Source: a bacterium 1XD21-70
Lineage (GTDB): Bacteria; Bacillota; Clostridia; Lachnospirales; Lachnospiraceae
Length of the DNA stretch: 35,072 nt
Direction of reading: 5' to 3'
Assembly: GCA_003669055.1 (NCBI GenBank)
Contig: RAYB01000049.1
Location: 1-35,072, forward strand
The notes beneath the pieces are model-generated. The model was not told the DNA's origin. It made no database searches and saw nothing but the letters and a program-made list of their open reading frames with translations. The position numbers and the translations under genes were made by a program. Below, one piece after another: positions 15,997 through 24,770 of this stretch. Within the stretch, counting starts at the first letter, position 1, and each line of letters opens with the position of its first letter.

Positions 15997-17109
15997 TCAG
16001 ACCGTGATTTTCCGGTTACGGGCCTTTACCTCCCATTTTTCCGTGACAACACCGTTTTCCACAACAGGAATCCACGGATACAAGGCACTGGTCGGACAGA
16101 TGTGGGTCGGAATCACATAAACCACGCTCCCGATCTCAGGCAATGGCGCTTCCCGCCCTTCCTTTAGGCAAAACACCCAATGCTCCTCATTCTGAAACTT
16201 TGCCTCATACTCCTCCCCTCCCACAATATAGCCTCTCTCCGAAACCGGGTCCGCAGCAATGCCTTTATACCCCAGGTCCAGGGTGAAGCTGCGTTTTGAG
16301 GGATGGCTGACCACCCTGCTTAAAACCACTGCGGCCGGTATGAAATCCATATCCGGCAGCCTCTTATAATACCCCGCATCCTGCAAAAATGCCGTGCCGG
16401 GAGATAAGAATACATCCGGATATTCGGCATGGCAGGGAAACGAAGGAGTCCCTCCCATCACAAAGACAGGACATTCCAGGTTCTTTTCTTTCAGCCTGTT
16501 TCGGATCTCTTTTAATAACGCTGCCTTTTTTGCCACTGCTTCCTTCCTGGCTTCCAGATCCGAATCATTATGGTTTCCGTCATAGCAATGGAACCCCATC
16601 ATGGCAATGCCCTCCAGGCGGGTGCAGTCCTCATAAAGCTTCTCCGCCGATTCTATCGCCACGCCTGTACGGTCCATCCCCATATTCACATCCAAAAGAA
16701 CCCTTGTGGTAATCCCGCCCTTCAAAGACTCTTCCGACAAAAGGCCTAATTGCCCGTAATCTTCCCCAATCGCCCAGAAACGCTGCTGCGGATATTTCTT
16801 TTCCAGGCTTACAAACCTCCGGATATTAGGCCCCACCAGAGGATAGGCCAGCAAAATATCCTCTACCCCGCAGTCGGCCACCATTTCCGCCTCCGCAATC
16901 GTAGCACATTTAAACCGCCTGATCCCCCTTTCCATCTGCAGCTTTACCATCTCTGCTGTTTTATGGGATTTCACATGCGGCCACAGGCGCTCGGCTGAGC
17001 CGGCAACGCGGATCGCCTTTTCAATATTTCCAATTATGATATCCTTATAATAAACCAGCTGCGGGGTAATGATTTCCGATGTGTCTTTTATATCATACCT
17101 AAAGCCCAT
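15997..17109 (-). CDS. D-threonine aldolase/D-serine dehydratase-like PLP enzyme
   Basis: A 370-aa fold-type III PLP enzyme of the alanine-racemase N-terminal/D-serine-dehydratase-like group. The PLP-lysine motif is WPHVKSHK (43-50). The barrel shows LLDVNMGMDRTGV and GFHCYDGN. The C-terminal domain has the metal pair H-x-C in PTHICPTSALYP, characteristic of D-threonine aldolases and D-serine dehydratases. Members either cleave beta-hydroxy D-amino acids to glycine plus aldehyde or dehydrate them to a 2-oxo acid and ammonia; RidA next door favours dehydration. The frame starts 7 codons earlier (17130), but GAGGGAGG lies just before the inner ATG at 17109. It begins 30 bp after the M20 gene. 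Confidence 0.88.
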   Translation of the reverse strand: MGFRYDIKDTSEIITPQLVYYKDIIIGNIEKAIRVAGSAERLWPHVKSHKTAEMVKLQMERGIRRFKCATIAEAEMVADCGVEDILLAYPLVGPNIRRFVSLEKKYPQQRFWAIGEDYGQLGLLSEESLKGGITTRVLLDVNMGMDRTGVAIESAEKLYEDCTRLEGIAMMGFHCYDGNHNDSDLEARKEAVAKKAALLKEIRNRLKEKNLECPVFVMGGTPSFPCHAEYPDVFLSPGTAFLQDAGYYKRLPDMDFIPAAVVLSRVVSHPSKRSFTLDLGYKGIAADPVSERGYIVGGEEYEAKFQNEEHWVFCLKEGREAPLPEIGSVVYVIPTHICPTSALYPWIPVVENGVVTEKWEVKARNRKITV

Positions 17110-17139
17110 AAGCCCTCCCTCATCAAACAATTTTTCTTC

Positions 17140-18276
17140 TCACATTGATAAGATATAACTCTCATAAAAATCCACTGCATCCTCCAGTTGCTGCCTCTCA
17201 ATATATTCATCCGCAACATGGGCCTGCGCAAGGCTTCCCGGGCCACATAGGATCGCATCAAACCCTTCGGCCAAAAAACATGACATATCACAGCAGGCAG
17301 AAAAATACGTAACCTCCGTTTCCGGCCACCCCAGCCTCCGGTATGCCTGCTGCGCAATTTTCACGCTCCCTGCCTTCGGGTCCGTCATTCCCGGAGCCAC
17401 ATCAATATACTTTTCAATTGTCCAGGAAACATTTTCCGTTTCAAAAATCCGTTTCAGCAGCATTTCCGTTTCTTCCGCCAGTTTTTCTGCGGTATCCCCC
17501 GGTACGGTCCTAAAATCAAGAACCGCCTCCGCATATCCCGGGATCACATTGTCCTTGACCCCTCCCGCCGCTGTTGTCGCTGCAACCGTAGGAGGCGGGA
17601 GGATTGGCTGGATCAGTTTTTGCTTCCTCTGATTCCAGCCTTCCACCTCCACTAAGAACCTTCCCAGGAGGGTAAGCGCGTTGACCCCTTCACAAGGGCG
17701 CCCTGAATGGCACTGCTTTCCATAGATCCCTACCCTCAGGCGCACCACCCCTCTGTGCGCCACATGGATCTCATTTTGTGTCGGCTCTCCGATTACCACA
17801 ATATTCTGCCGCCTTTTTTTGAAATGCTTCACAAAATACTTTGTCCCTGTCCCGTCAATTTCCTCGTCAGCCACGAAAGCCAGAACCAGGTTTTTATTCC
17901 CCAGGGTGTTTTCCCGTTTTACTTTAATCGCAGCAGCCATCATTGCAGCTAAGCCGCCCTTCATATCGCAGGTTCCCCTTCCATAAAAACGCCCTTCTTT
18001 TTCCGTCACCCTAAAAGGTTCTTCCTTCCACCCGCTGCCTGGCGGAACCACATCCAAATGCCCGGTTAAAATCAGGCTGCGGTCCGATGCCCCCATGGAA
18101 GCAACCACGTTTGCGCGGTTCTCTGCCACTTCCTGAACCTCAACGGAAAACCCTTCTTTTTGCAAAATATCTGCGATATATTCCGCCAGGGGCCTCTCGT
18201 TCCCCGGCGCATTAGAGGTATCAAACTTTACCAGCCCCTCCATCAGCTGTACTGCCATCCGGCCATACTCCTTCAT
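17140..18276 (-). CDS. M20-family (ArgE/DapE-like) deacylase
   Basis: A 378-aa dinuclear-metal amidohydrolase or peptidase, cytosolic. Metal and catalytic residues are in order: H73 and D75 in TGHLDVVP, D104 in GRGTCDMKGG, E138/E139 in ADEEIDG, E164 in GEPT, H190 in CHSGRP of the dimer domain, and a late His in SLAQAHVADEY. It belongs to the acetylornithine deacetylase/succinyl-diaminopimelate desuccinylase type, so it likely removes an acyl group from an N-acyl amino acid. It lies 12 bp after dctM with GAGAGG before its ATG. In this operon it is expected to act first on the imported substrate. Confidence 0.9.
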   Translation of the reverse strand: MKEYGRMAVQLMEGLVKFDTSNAPGNERPLAEYIADILQKEGFSVEVQEVAENRANVVASMGASDRSLILTGHLDVVPPGSGWKEEPFRVTEKEGRFYGRGTCDMKGGLAAMMAAAIKVKRENTLGNKNLVLAFVADEEIDGTGTKYFVKHFKKRRQNIVVIGEPTQNEIHVAHRGVVRLRVGIYGKQCHSGRPCEGVNALTLLGRFLVEVEGWNQRKQKLIQPILPPPTVAATTAAGGVKDNVIPGYAEAVLDFRTVPGDTAEKLAEETEMLLKRIFETENVSWTIEKYIDVAPGMTDPKAGSVKIAQQAYRRLGWPETEVTYFSACCDMSCFLAEGFDAILCGPGSLAQAHVADEYIERQQLEDAVDFYESYILSM

Positions 18277-18288
18277 AGTCCCTCTCCC

Positions 18289-19557
18289 CTACATCATATT
18301 CCCCAGGAACATGGTCAGCGGCGGGCAATATGCCACCAGCAAGATCACAATTCCCCCTACGATGAAAAAGGGAATCAGGTCCTTCACGCACTCCTCAATA
18401 GAGATCCCCGCTATATTACAGGATATAAACAGCGTAGTCCCAACCGGAGGGGTAAACAGCCCCATTGCCAGGGAACAAAGCACCACAATAGACATGTGGA
18501 TCGGATCCATTCCCATCCCTATGGCAATCGGCATAAAAATCGGCAGGAAAATATACAAATTAGGAACATTGTCCATAACCATCCCTGCACAGAAGAGGAT
18601 TAAGATCATCACCAGAAGCATCAAGGCATACGGCAGGTTTAACCCCAGCAGGAAATCCGCAATCATCGTCGGGATATTATTGCTTACCAGGATCCACTGC
18701 ATGATCGTCGCTGTACAGACCACCATCATAACCACGGTTGTCCCAATTGCGGAGTCCTTCAAAGCACGGAGGATCTTCTTCATATTAAGGGAACGGTATA
18801 CAAACAGCCCTAAAAGCAGGGAATACACCACACAGATAGAAGCAGACTCCGTAGGAGTTGCTATCCCCAGGATAATGCTCCCCAGCATAAACACCGGGAA
18901 CAGCATCGCCCAGGCTGCATCCACAGACGCTGCAATAACCTCACTTTTTGAGGCACGCTCCTCCCGGGGATAGTTATTCTTCAGCGCCATCCACACCGTC
19001 ACCGCCAAATAAGCAAACCCGATCAGAATACCCGGAATCGCCCCCGCAAGAAACATTTTTGCCACGGAAAGCCCTGTAATATAAGAAATCACAATCATCG
19101 TACTGCTCGGGGGAATGATAATGCCCACCACCGAACTGGTAGCATTGATTGCCGCCGAAAAAGATTTCGGATAGCCCTGGTCATTCATTTCCGGAATCAG
19201 GATTGCCCCTACGGAAGAGGCATCTGCCACCGAAGATCCGGAAATCCCTGCCATAATCATGCTTGTCACCACAGATACGCAGCCCAGCCCTCCCGGAAGC
19301 TGGCGAACCAGGACACTGGCAAAATTGATCAGCTTTTTGGCAATCCCCGACTCTACCATCAAATTCCCCGCCAGGATAAAGAACGGAACAGCCAAAAAGG
19401 AAAATGACTGCGTATTGGAAAAGAACTTCTGCGCCGCAACTGCCAGGGAAATATCATTCGCCTGCATAAACAAAAGAGATGCACTCCCCATGGCAAACGC
19501 AATGGGCACCCCTATTACCATCAAGATGGCAAACGACAAAAACATGACAAAAATCAT
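18289..19557 (-). CDS. dctM: TRAP transporter large permease
   Basis: A 422-aa membrane protein, the transport channel subunit of a TRAP (tripartite ATP-independent periplasmic) carboxylate importer. It is strongly hydrophobic with around a dozen membrane helices. DctM features include VPFFILAGNLMVESGIAKKL, GISGSSVADASSVGAI and a second-half repeat with GLFTPPVGTTLF. The start overlaps the dctQ stop by 4 nt (ATGA), so translation is coupled. Import is driven by an ion gradient and depends on the DctP binding protein encoded upstream. The symbol names the family, not a proven C4-dicarboxylate substrate. Confidence 0.95.
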   Translation of the reverse strand: MIFVMFLSFAILMVIGVPIAFAMGSASLLFMQANDISLAVAAQKFFSNTQSFSFLAVPFFILAGNLMVESGIAKKLINFASVLVRQLPGGLGCVSVVTSMIMAGISGSSVADASSVGAILIPEMNDQGYPKSFSAAINATSSVVGIIIPPSSTMIVISYITGLSVAKMFLAGAIPGILIGFAYLAVTVWMALKNNYPREERASKSEVIAASVDAAWAMLFPVFMLGSIILGIATPTESASICVVYSLLLGLFVYRSLNMKKILRALKDSAIGTTVVMMVVCTATIMQWILVSNNIPTMIADFLLGLNLPYALMLLVMILILFCAGMVMDNVPNLYIFLPIFMPIAIGMGMDPIHMSIVVLCSLAMGLFTPPVGTTLFISCNIAGISIEECVKDLIPFFIVGGIVILLVAYCPPLTMFLGNMM

Positions 19558-20063
19558 TCTCCTTCACCCCCCATCTTTACAATGTCAAACATAATGTACT
19601 TAAATAAATTATATCCCACAACAATGGTAATCCCCACAAACCCAACGAACATGGAACCGTATACCAGCGCTTTGCTGATGCCGGTAAGGACCATAATCTC
19701 CTTGCTCAGGGAACTTGACAGCTTAAAGGAGGCAACCGCCATAAAGACTGAAAAATAAAGCATCACCATGTGCACTGCGATCTCGGCAATATGGCGGAAA
19801 ATCCCCTTAAATTTCTCTTTAATAAAAACCAAGGCTGTATTCCCATTATCCTTCGCAATACTGATTGCGCTCAATGATACAATCCACGGAAAAAGGATAT
19901 TGGTCATCTCCGTGGTGATAACAATCGGAGACTTAAATATATAACGGCAAAGCACCTCTGCGAATACAAAACCCGTCAGGAGAGCCATCATGATTCCTGC
20001 AATAATCCCCAAAGCATTCGTAAAGACATAAATCCCTTTATCAATTTTTTTGAAAACATCCAT
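19554..20063 (-). CDS. dctQ: TRAP transporter small permease
   Basis: A 169-aa membrane protein with four hydrophobic helices, the small subunit of the TRAP importer. FAEVLCRYIFKSPIVITTEM and the central LFPWIVSLSAI segment fit DctQ. The frame extends five codons upstream (20078), but AGGAGG lies 6 nt before the ATG at 20063 and inside the longer version, so the shorter start was chosen. It is placed between dctP and dctM, overlapping dctM by 4 nt. Confidence 0.92.
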   Translation of the reverse strand: MDVFKKIDKGIYVFTNALGIIAGIMMALLTGFVFAEVLCRYIFKSPIVITTEMTNILFPWIVSLSAISIAKDNGNTALVFIKEKFKGIFRHIAEIAVHMVMLYFSVFMAVASFKLSSSLSKEIMVLTGISKALVYGSMFVGFVGITIVVGYNLFKYIMFDIVKMGGEGE

Positions 20064-20099
20064 CCCTGACCTCCTCATCCCTGGAATCTCCCGGCTCCT

Positions 20100-21191
20100 T
20101 TACCGCCCGATTGCCTTTAAGACCTTTTCGTTTGCCTTCCCCGCAAACATGTCATATACCGGCTTAACCGCCTCTGCAAATTCGCCCGTATCCGGAGTGG
20201 TGATCTCCTTAAAGCCGCCCTCCTCCTTAATCATGTCAAGATACCTGGTATCCGCATCCTTTGCATATTCCCTGGAAACCACCTGCGCCTCGGCCGCTGC
20301 CTCTAAGATCAGCTTCTGTGTGTTTTCATCCAGAGAGGCAAACTTGCTGTCACTCATTACAAAGTTAATCCCATAATAGAAAATATTGCAGAGCGCCAAA
20401 TAATCCTGCACCTCATAGAATTTCTGCTGATAAATCGCGTCAATCGGGTTAAACTGCCCATCTACTACCCCCTGGCTCATTCCCAGATACAGTTCCGAAA
20501 ATGCCAATGTTGACACGGAGCAGCCCAGGCTTTCAAAGGTTTTGATGGATGCCTCTTCATTCGGGGATCTCATCTTCAGGCCTGCCATATCAGCCACACC
20601 GTTGATGGCCTTCTTGTTATTGGTAATCTGAGCCATGCCCAGGTCTCCCCAGCCCAGGATTTTATATCCGTAACTTTGTGCCAGTTCTTTTAATGCCTCT
20701 CCCAACTCACCGTCCTGAAGCTTATGTGCCTCCTCAAAGTCCTTGACCAAAAAAGGAAGGGACACTGCGGAAAAAGAGGGATCTACGTTCGACATATTCG
20801 AGCAGCCCGGAAGGGTGAAATCCAGGGTTCCGATTTTAACCATCTCCGTCATCTCCTGCTCCGAACCCAAGGTTCCTGCCGGGAACAATTCGACCGTGAT
20901 CTTCCCTCCGCTCTGTGTCTCCAGATACTCTTTAAAAGCCTTGGCCATCTCCCCTCTTACGGAATCCTCCACGGTATTGTAGCCTAATTGGAATTTCTGT
21001 TCCTTGTATTCCGTGCCGTTTGCCTCTTTTTCTGCTGCTTCTGCCACGGTTTCTTCCCCTGCCTCCTGCTGCGCCGCTGCCTCTGTCGTCTCCGGGGTTT
21101 TGGAATTACCGCACCCCGCCAGGGCTGCAGAAACCATCAATACCGCTGCCGTCATTGCCGCCATTCCTCTTGCCTTCATCACTTTTCTCAT
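20100..21191 (-). CDS. dctP: TRAP substrate-binding lipoprotein
   Basis: A 363-aa extracytoplasmic solute receptor. The lipoprotein signal ends in LAGC with lipidated C27, as expected for a Gram-positive anchor. An Ala/Glu/Thr-rich linker (about 30-60) leads to the DctP fold. MAGLKMRSPNEE carries the conserved Arg that clamps a substrate carboxylate, and QFNPIDAIYQQKFYE lies in the second lobe. AAGGAGAAG precedes the ATG. It is the first gene of the operon behind a near-consensus promoter. The substrate should be a carboxylic acid; the downstream enzymes suggest an N-acylated amino acid or amino-sugar acid. Confidence 0.95.
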   Translation of the reverse strand: MRKVMKARGMAAMTAAVLMVSAALAGCGNSKTPETTEAAAQQEAGEETVAEAAEKEANGTEYKEQKFQLGYNTVEDSVRGEMAKAFKEYLETQSGGKITVELFPAGTLGSEQEMTEMVKIGTLDFTLPGCSNMSNVDPSFSAVSLPFLVKDFEEAHKLQDGELGEALKELAQSYGYKILGWGDLGMAQITNNKKAINGVADMAGLKMRSPNEEASIKTFESLGCSVSTLAFSELYLGMSQGVVDGQFNPIDAIYQQKFYEVQDYLALCNIFYYGINFVMSDSKFASLDENTQKLILEAAAEAQVVSREYAKDADTRYLDMIKEEGGFKEITTPDTGEFAEAVKPVYDMFAGKANEKVLKAIGR

Positions 21192-21291
21192 AATACTTCT
21201 TCTCCTTAATCATAATTTTTATCTCATTTGCATCACTGCAACTTCGATCTGAGCCTATTCTATATAAAATTTTTATATTTTTCTTATCGCA

Positions 21292-21320
21292 ATTATACAT
21301 GAAATAATAATTTTTTTCAA
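21292..21320 (-). promoter_or_regulatory. Promoter of the TRAP catabolic operon
   Basis: On the minus strand TTGAAA (21315-21320) and TATAAT (21292-21297) are 17 nt apart. The leader is about 94 nt. Confidence 0.8.
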
Positions 21321-21344
21321 GTATTAATTCGATTATTTATACTT
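21319..21344 (-). promoter_or_regulatory. Possible activator site abutting the dctP -35 box
   Basis: Imperfect inverted repeat AAGTAT (21319-21324) and ATACTT (21339-21344), with TAAT and ATTA inside. It touches the -35 box on its upstream side, a usual place for an activator such as the divergent DauR-like protein. AT-rich background makes this tentative. Confidence 0.35.
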
Positions 21345-21632
21345 TTTTCTAATTCAATCCTACGGTTTACTTTTTCGTCCTGTTTAAAAGGTGCAAAACT
21401 TGATTTTTAATAGCAAAAATTCATCCGAATTGCATTTATTCATCTAAATCTATTAACCCCGCCCTCCTTTTATTATACTTTTTTTCTGAAAATGTCTGTT
21501 CCCCTTCGTTATATGATAAAATATTTTTTCAATTTGAACTTATTTTCCCATTTGAACTTGTTTTTTTATTTTATCAATGTTAAAATATTATTTATATTAT
21601 ATTTAAACTTTATTCTAAAGGGGAACAGACCA
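21345..21632. promoter_or_regulatory. AT-rich divergent control region
   Basis: No convincing gene is seen. Direct repeats TTTGAACTT lie at 21533-21541 and 21551-21559 (18-bp period). A perfect 13-bp inverted repeat flanks the most AT-rich part: GTCTGTTCCCCTT at 21494-21506 and AAGGGGAACAGAC at 21618-21630. The right arm includes the ribosome site of the regulator gene. The open frame through this region gives Phe/Asn/Leu-rich sequence typical of translated AT-rich non-coding DNA. The promoter of the regulator could not be fixed. Confidence 0.5.
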
Positions 21633-22289
21633 TTGAGCGGCTTATATGAAAACAAAGACACCTTTTTACGCCTTATAAAAATGCTTGCCATCCAATACGG
21701 TTCCAAATCAGAAATCATCCTCCATGATCTGACCAGTACCTATGAGAGCACCATCATAGGCATTGAAAACAATCATCTTACCGGCAGGAAGGTGGGCGAT
21801 TGCGGAAGTAATTTAGGCCTGGAAATACTGCGCCAGGACAGCAGGCAGAAGAACCATGACTCCTTCGGATATATTACCCACTTAAAGGATGGGCGTATTT
21901 TCCGCTCCTCCACCCTGTACATCTATAATGATGAAGGCTCCGTGGAGGGCTGCCTCTGCATCAACACGGATATCACAGAGATGAAAGAACTCGCCTCCCT
22001 TTTTTCCGAACTGTACAGATCCCAATCCTCCCAGGATAACGAGAAGGAAGTTTTTGCAAAAAATGTAGGGGAACTGGTTGATTATTATATCGAAATGCAC
22101 CAGGAACTTTTAGGAAAGAACCCTTCCGAAATGAGCAAGCAGGAAAAGCTTGACGCCATCCGTTACTTTGATGAAAAAGGTGTTTTTCTTATCTCAAAAT
22201 CCGGAAACAAGATTTGCAGATACCTCGGGATCTCCAAAGGAACCCTGTATTCCTATCTGGAAAATGTGCGGGACCCGGAATCCAAATAG
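21633..22289 (+). CDS. DauR/YheO-type transcriptional regulator
   Basis: A protein of about 218 aa with an N-terminal YheO-like PAS domain (QYGSKSEIILHDLT, GYITHLKDGRIFRSST, GCLCINTDIT) and a C-terminal DauR-type helix-turn-helix (DAIRYFDEKGVFLISKSG, then ICRYLGISKGTLYSYLENV). DauR of Pseudomonas controls D-arginine use, so a regulator of D-amino-acid-type catabolism fits the divergent operon. I chose the TTG at 21633, with AAAGGGG 9 nt upstream. The frame stays open to an ATG at 21492 but reads through AT-rich non-coding sequence. The ribosome site is in one arm of a 13-bp inverted repeat. Confidence 0.82.
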   Translation: MSGLYENKDTFLRLIKMLAIQYGSKSEIILHDLTSTYESTIIGIENNHLTGRKVGDCGSNLGLEILRQDSRQKNHDSFGYITHLKDGRIFRSSTLYIYNDEGSVEGCLCINTDITEMKELASLFSELYRSQSSQDNEKEVFAKNVGELVDYYIEMHQELLGKNPSEMSKQEKLDAIRYFDEKGVFLISKSGNKICRYLGISKGTLYSYLENVRDPESK

Positions 22290-22316
22290 GCTACCGGAAA
22301 GTTCGTCCATGCCGCT

Positions 22317-22351
22317 AAAAAAAGAGCCGGCCGCCGCCGACTCCTTTTTTT
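22317..22351 (+). terminator. Bidirectional terminator between regulator and glutamine synthetase genes
   Basis: An A run, GAG-C-CGGC, loop, GCCG-A-CTC and a T run form a hairpin flanked by A and T tracts. It works on both strands and serves the two convergent genes. Confidence 0.85.
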
Positions 22352-22388
22352 ACCTATTTTCTGCACCCACCGGTATCTTGCATACCTC

Positions 22389-24506
22389 CTACACCTCAAA
22401 AATCAAATCCCCGTAACTCGGGAAAGGCCACAGATCTTTATCCACAATCATCTCCAGCCTGTCTGCCGGTGCCCGCAGGGCGGCCATCGCCGGTACTACC
22501 TCGTCATGGTAGGCATGTGCCTGCGCCTTGCCCTCCGCCACCTTTGCACATTTTTCCGTAATGTCGGCAAGTGCGGCCAGAGCCACTTTCATATCCGACA
22601 GCAGCGCCGAAGTCTCTGTCAGCAGTTCCACCTGCACGCTGCTGTCCGCTTCCGGGCAGGCAGCCTTCACCGCATTCAGGGAACCGGCCAGTTCCGTGGC
22701 ATACTTAATCGCTGCCGGGATAATCTGCTTGCTTGCCATATCAATCATCGTCCTGGCTTCAATATTGATCACCTTGGAATAGGCCTCGTACTCCACCTCT
22801 GCACGGGATTGCAGTTCTTCCCTGGTAAATACCCCAAACTCCTCATACAGCTTCACCGCTTTTTCCGTGGTCAGCGCCGGGATCGCCTCTACCATCGAGC
22901 GGATATTCGGCAGCCCGCGCTTCTCGGCCTCCTCAACCCATGCATCGGAATATCCGTTGCCGTTGAAAATGATCCTCCTGTGTTCCTTTAAAAGCCTCTT
23001 GATCAGGTCGTGGACAGCCGTATCGAAATCTGCCGCCTGCTCCAGTTCATCCGCGGCTTCCTTAAATGCCTCGGCGGCAATGGTGTTTAATACCACATTG
23101 GGCGGCGCAACCGAATCCGAAGAACCCACCATGCGGAACTCAAACTTATTGCCGGTAAAGGCAAACGGTGAGGTGCGGTTGCGGTCGGCGGTATCCTGGT
23201 CCAGGTCCGGCAGGGTTGCCACCCCTGTCTTCAAAGTCCCTCCCCTCTTGGAATGTGTCGCCTCGCCGGTGCTGCAAAGCTGGTCAATCACATCCTCTAG
23301 CTGCTCCCCTAAAAATACCGAGATAATGGCCGGCGGCGCCTCATTGGCGCCCAGACGGTGGTCATTGCCCACATCCGCCGCAGACTCGCGCAGCAGGTCC
23401 GCATGGATATCCACAGCCTTCAGGATGCATCCCAGCACCAGCAAAAACTGTACATTCTCATGGGGGGTCTCGCCCGGGCTGAGCAGGTTCACTCCGTCAT
23501 CCGAGGTAAGGGACCAGTTATTGTGCTTGCCGGAACCGTTGACCCCCGCAAACGGCTTCTCATGCAGCAGGCAGGTCAGGCCATGGCGCCCCGCCACCTT
23601 CTTTAAAGTCTCCATCACCATCTGGTTATGGTCCACCGCCAGGTTCGCCTGGTCATAGATCGGAGCCAATTCATGCTGCGCCGGCGCCACCTCGTTATGC
23701 TGTGTCTTCGCGGTCACGCCCAGCTTCCACAGTTCCTCGTTCACTTCCTTCATATAGGAACCAATGCGCTCACGGATCGCGCCAAAATAATGGTCCTCCA
23801 GTTCCTGGCCCTTCGGCGGCATCGCACCAAACAAAGTCCTCCCCGCATAGATCAGGTCCTTCCTCTGCAGATATTTCGCCCGATCCACCAGGAAATACTC
23901 CTGCTCCGGCCCGACCGAGGGGCATACCCGCTTCGCCGTGGTATTGCCAAACAAACGCATAATCCGCAGCGCCTGCACATCAATGGCCTGCATCGAACGC
24001 AGCAGCGGCGTCTTCTGGTCCAGCGCCTCGCCCTTATAGGAACAAAACGCCGTCGGGATGCAGAGAGTCACCCCAATCGCATCTTCCCGCAGAAAAGCCG
24101 GTGAGGTACAGTCCCAGGCCGTGTAGCCGCGCGCCTCAAAAGTGGCCCTTAAGCCGCCGGACGGGAACGAGGACGCATCCGGCTCGCCCTTGATCAGTTC
24201 CTTGCCGGAAAACTCCATGATCACCCGCCCTTCTGTATCCGGCGCAGAGATAAAGGAGTCATGCTTTTCCGCCGTCACACCGGTCAGAGGCTGGAACCAA
24301 TGCGTATAATGCGTTGCCCCCCGCTCAATCGCCCATTCCTTCATCGCATGTGCCACCACATCCGCAATCGACGGATCCAGTTCTGCACCGTCCTCAATCG
24401 TCTTCTTCATCTTCTTAAAGACACTTTTGGGCAGGCGCTCCTTCATCACCACCTCATTAAATACATTTTTGCCAAATATCTCCGTAATCTTTACAATCTC
24501 GCTCAT
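22389..24506 (-). CDS. glnN: Glutamine synthetase type III
   Basis: A 705-aa cytosolic enzyme that makes glutamine from glutamate, ammonia and ATP; a main ammonia-assimilation route. The length of about 700 aa and motifs such as [53 protein letters not shown] and [20 protein letters not shown] identify the type III family. The longest frame begins 65 codons upstream, but that part is unlike the family, and the ATG at 24506 ([19 protein letters not shown]) has AAGGGA 7 nt and GGAGG 12 nt upstream. It is a single gene, with a 264-bp leader/promoter region and a bidirectional terminator. Confidence 0.95.
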   Translation of the reverse strand: MSEIVKITEIFGKNVFNEVVMKERLPKSVFKKMKKTIEDGAELDPSIADVVAHAMKEWAIERGATHYTHWFQPLTGVTAEKHDSFISAPDTEGRVIMEFSGKELIKGEPDASSFPSGGLRATFEARGYTAWDCTSPAFLREDAIGVTLCIPTAFCSYKGEALDQKTPLLRSMQAIDVQALRIMRLFGNTTAKRVCPSVGPEQEYFLVDRAKYLQRKDLIYAGRTLFGAMPPKGQELEDHYFGAIRERIGSYMKEVNEELWKLGVTAKTQHNEVAPAQHELAPIYDQANLAVDHNQMVMETLKKVAGRHGLTCLLHEKPFAGVNGSGKHNNWSLTSDDGVNLLSPGETPHENVQFLLVLGCILKAVDIHADLLRESAADVGNDHRLGANEAPPAIISVFLGEQLEDVIDQLCSTGEATHSKRGGTLKTGVATLPDLDQDTADRNRTSPFAFTGNKFEFRMVGSSDSVAPPNVVLNTIAAEAFKEAADELEQAADFDTAVHDLIKRLLKEHRRIIFNGNGYSDAWVEEAEKRGLPNIRSMVEAIPALTTEKAVKLYEEFGVFTREELQSRAEVEYEAYSKVINIEARTMIDMASKQIIPAAIKYATELAGSLNAVKAACPEADSSVQVELLTETSALLSDMKVALAALADITEKCAKVAEGKAQAHAYHDEVVPAMAALRAPADRLEMIVDKDLWPFPSYGDLIFEV

Positions 24507-24770
24507 ATATTTCCCTTCCTCCCCCAAGAGTTTTAAAATCCCTGCCCCTGTGGGGATCATGCCCGTCCACGACAGCAGAAAAGGCGCCCTTCCTTGCCAA
24601 AAGGAAGAACACCCTTGTTCCCTACTAAAAATAAACCATCTTCCGCTAAAATGCAAGCACTTTTTTCTCTTTTTGCCTGATTTGGTTGGTTCCCCTCCCA
24701 TGCAGCCGAAAGGGGCATCCCCCTGCCGGAAAATACCCCTTTTTGCATATTCCTATTACAAATCAGCCGT
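24507..24770 (-). promoter_or_regulatory. Leader/promoter region of the glutamine synthetase gene
   Basis: No gene is seen. A weak promoter (TTGCAT, 17 nt, TATTTT on the minus strand) lies near 24631-24659. The expected leader holds adjacent hairpins GAACA-AGGG-TGTTC (24607-24620) and CTTCCTT-TTGGC-AAGGAAG (24589-24607), sharing one base. No known riboswitch was recognised. Confidence 0.35.

Noticed and set aside
21492-21632. 47-codon N-terminal extension of the DauR-like regulator
   Set aside because: Phe/Asn/Leu-rich translation of AT-rich control DNA; the TTG at 21633 has a good ribosome site and gives the usual family start.
24507-24660. Glutamine riboswitch before glutamine synthetase
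   Set aside because: The known glnA-type conserved core could not be found; only generic hairpins are seen.
24507-24701. 65-codon N-terminal extension of glutamine synthetase
   Set aside because: The extension contains hairpin-forming leader sequence and does not resemble the family; the inner ATG has ribosome-site sequence.
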